From Methanobacterium sp. (lineage in GTDB: Archaea; Methanobacteriota; Methanobacteria; Methanobacteriales; Methanobacteriaceae), in contig PLTK01000064.1 of the NCBI GenBank assembly GCA_003164415.1, positions 21,949 to 28,811 of the forward strand: 6,863 bases of DNA. The letters are read 5' to 3'. A program made the position numbers and the translations under genes. Positions within the stretch are counted from its first letter, which is position 1, and each line of letters begins with the position of its first letter. Of this stretch, positions 5,506-6,863 are shown one piece after another. The notes beneath the pieces are model-generated. The model made no database searches. It had not been told where the DNA came from and saw only the letters and a list, made by a program, of their open reading frames with translations.

Positions 5506-6863
5506 ATGGATGAAAAAAACAAACAAGCAGGTAGTGGAGGTCTGACGAATCGTGAATGGTGGCCTAATGAGTTGAATTTATACATCTTGCGTCAACATTG
5601 TTCGAAATCGAATCCATTGGACGAAAATTTTAATTATGCAAAAGAATTCAATGGTATCAACTTCAAGACTCTTAAGAAGGACCTCCATGAATTGATGACG
5701 AATTCACAGGACTGGTGGCCTGCAGATTTCGGCCATTATGGGCCTTTATTAATCCGTATGGCATGGCATAGTGCAGGTACGTATCGTATTGGCGATGGCC
5801 GTGGCGGTGCAGGTCATGGCAACCAGCGCTTTGCACCTTTAAATAGCTGGCCCGATAACGCCAATCTTGATAAGGCACGTCGACTTCTATGGCCTATTAA
5901 ACAGAAATATGGCGAGAAAATTTCTTGGGCTGACCTGATGGTTTTATCGGGTAATGTCGCTCTGGAATCTATGGGTTTTAAGACCTTTGGTTTCGGTGGT
6001 GGTAGGGTGGATATTTGGGAACCTGAAAAGGAGATATATTGGGGTTCTGAAAGTAAATGGCTTGATGACAAACGTTATACGGGTGATCGAGAATTAGAAA
6101 ACCCACTCGCCGCCGTTCAGATGGGTTTGATTTATGTAAACCCTGAAGGGCCGAACGGCGACCCTGATCCAATAGCTGCTGCAAAAGATATACGAGAGAG
6201 TTTTAGTCGTATGGCTATGAATGATGAAGAGACTGTGGCCCTTATTGCGGGTGGTCATGCCTTCGGTAAGACCCATGGGGCAGGTGATCCGTCACTGGTT
6301 GGTCCTGAGCCCGAAGCAGCAGGAATTGAAGAACAAGGCCTGGGTTGGAAGAACAGCTTCAAGTCGGGTAAAGGCAACGACACAACCACCGGTGGGCCTG
6401 AAGTTATATGGACCAACACCCCGACGAAGTGGGACAATAACTTCTTACGGATCCTATTCTCCTATGAATGGGAGCTGACAAAAAGTCCAGCAGGTGCATA
6501 TCAATGGAAGCCAAAGGGTGATGCCGGTCACGATACTGTCCCCGATCCCCACGATCCTTCTAAGCGGCGTACACCAAATATGCTAACCACAGATCTATCT
6601 TTAAGGTTTGACCCTATCTATGAAAAGATAGCACGAAACTTTTATGAAAATCCTGAGGAGCTTTCCGACGCCTTCGCCCGTGCGTGGTTCAAACTTACAC
6701 ACCGTGACATGGGGCCAAAGACACGGTATCTCGGGCCCGAAGTACCAGATGAGGAGCTCATCTGGCAAGACCCCATTCCTCCAGTTGACCATGAACTGAT
6801 CGATGAAATAGACATATCAACACTTAAGGATAAAATAATAGATTCTGGCCTTTCTATACCAGA
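5506..6863 (+). CDS. katG: Catalase-peroxidase KatG (N-terminal haem domain; runs off right edge)
   Basis: KatG is a cytoplasmic haem b enzyme that breaks down hydrogen peroxide by catalase and peroxidase cycles. The 452 codons present cover the catalytic N-terminal domain of a family usually about 720-740 residues long; the C-terminal domain lies past the edge. The distal site is RMAWHSAGTYR, with R84, W87 and H88. The W87-Y210-M236 set (Y in IYVNPEGP, M in SRMAMND) can form the covalent Met-Tyr-Trp adduct needed for catalase activity. The proximal H251 is in GGHAFGKTHG, W302 is in IWTNTPTKW, D363 is in TDLSLR, and the mobile arginine is R400 in HRDMGP. The equivalences come from aligning with M. 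tuberculosis KatG from memory. GC is about 54% at 5761-5880, and nearly all arginines use CGN codons, unlike lonB, where AGA/AGG are common. This suggests transfer from bacteria. The start gives the expected short N-terminus before NREWWPN. Confidence 0.97.
   Translation, partial: MDEKNKQAGSGGLTNREWWPNELNLYILRQHCSKSNPLDENFNYAKEFNGINFKTLKKDLHELMTNSQDWWPADFGHYGPLLIRMAWHSAGTYRIGDGRGGAGHGNQRFAPLNSWPDNANLDKARRLLWPIKQKYGEKISWADLMVLSGNVALESMGFKTFGFGGGRVDIWEPEKEIYWGSESKWLDDKRYTGDRELENPLAAVQMGLIYVNPEGPNGDPDPIAAAKDIRESFSRMAMNDEETVALIAGGHAFGKTHGAGDPSLVGPEPEAAGIEEQGLGWKNSFKSGKGNDTTTGGPEVIWTNTPTKWDNNFLRILFSYEWELTKSPAGAYQWKPKGDAGHDTVPDPHDPSKRRTPNMLTTDLSLRFDPIYEKIARNFYENPEELSDAFARAWFKLTHRDMGPKTRYLGPEVPDEELIWQDPIPPVDHELIDEIDISTLKDKIIDSGLSIP

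Noticed and set aside
5672..6792. Several ORFs on both strands within katG
   Set aside because: All lie in alternate frames of a continuous KatG frame with every catalytic motif present.
1..6863. CRISPR arrays, tRNA or rRNA genes, insertion sequences
   Set aside because: I saw no regularly spaced repeats, no tRNA-like or rRNA segment, no transposase and no terminal inverted repeats flanking katG inside the window.

Overview
The window looks like a chromosomal segment of a low-GC methanogenic archaeon of the order Methanobacteriales, most likely Methanobacterium or a close relative. Three things point there: an archaeal membrane-anchored LonB protease, a secreted protein with pseudomurein-binding-type repeats (pseudomurein is the wall polymer of Methanobacteriales), and archaeal promoters (BRE plus TATA) with Shine-Dalgarno sites. 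The genus is an inference, not a proof.

Left block, minus strand, read right to left: a small ArsR-family winged-helix regulator (1403-1693) with a TATA box and a perfect inverted repeat in its leader; a short flavodoxin-like protein lacking the C-terminal half of the fold (1034-1312); and the N-terminal part of lonB (start at 989, running off the left edge). Gaps of 90 and 44 bp and separate promoter-like or ribosome-binding signals suggest neighbours more than one tight operon.

Middle block: a 604-residue secreted protein on the plus strand (2067-3881) with a signal peptide, two pseudomurein-binding-like repeats, a Big_5-type Ig-like domain, a CARDB-like domain and a C-terminal domain I cannot name. 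It converges on a minus-strand gene for a six-helix DUF998-type membrane protein (3940-4592), which is broken by a one-base frameshift in a G7 tract. A divergent spacer follows, then a 58-residue methionine-rich small protein (4897-5073) with a good hairpin terminator.

Right block: an AT-rich spacer of about 430 bp with no convincing gene, containing a PerR-box-like dyad, leads to katG (5506 to the right edge). This encodes a bifunctional catalase-peroxidase whose haem-domain residues are all present. Its base composition and arginine codons differ sharply from its surroundings, which suggests acquisition from bacteria.

The genes do not form an obvious single pathway. Loose themes are redox and stress (KatG, flavodoxin remnant, two-cysteine ArsR regulator, LonB quality control) and the cell envelope (pseudomurein-binding protein, DUF998 protein). 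I did not find a clear new multi-gene system. The most unusual items are the G-tract frameshift, the Met-rich small protein, the ArsR operator, the PerR-like dyad and the unnamed C-terminal domain.
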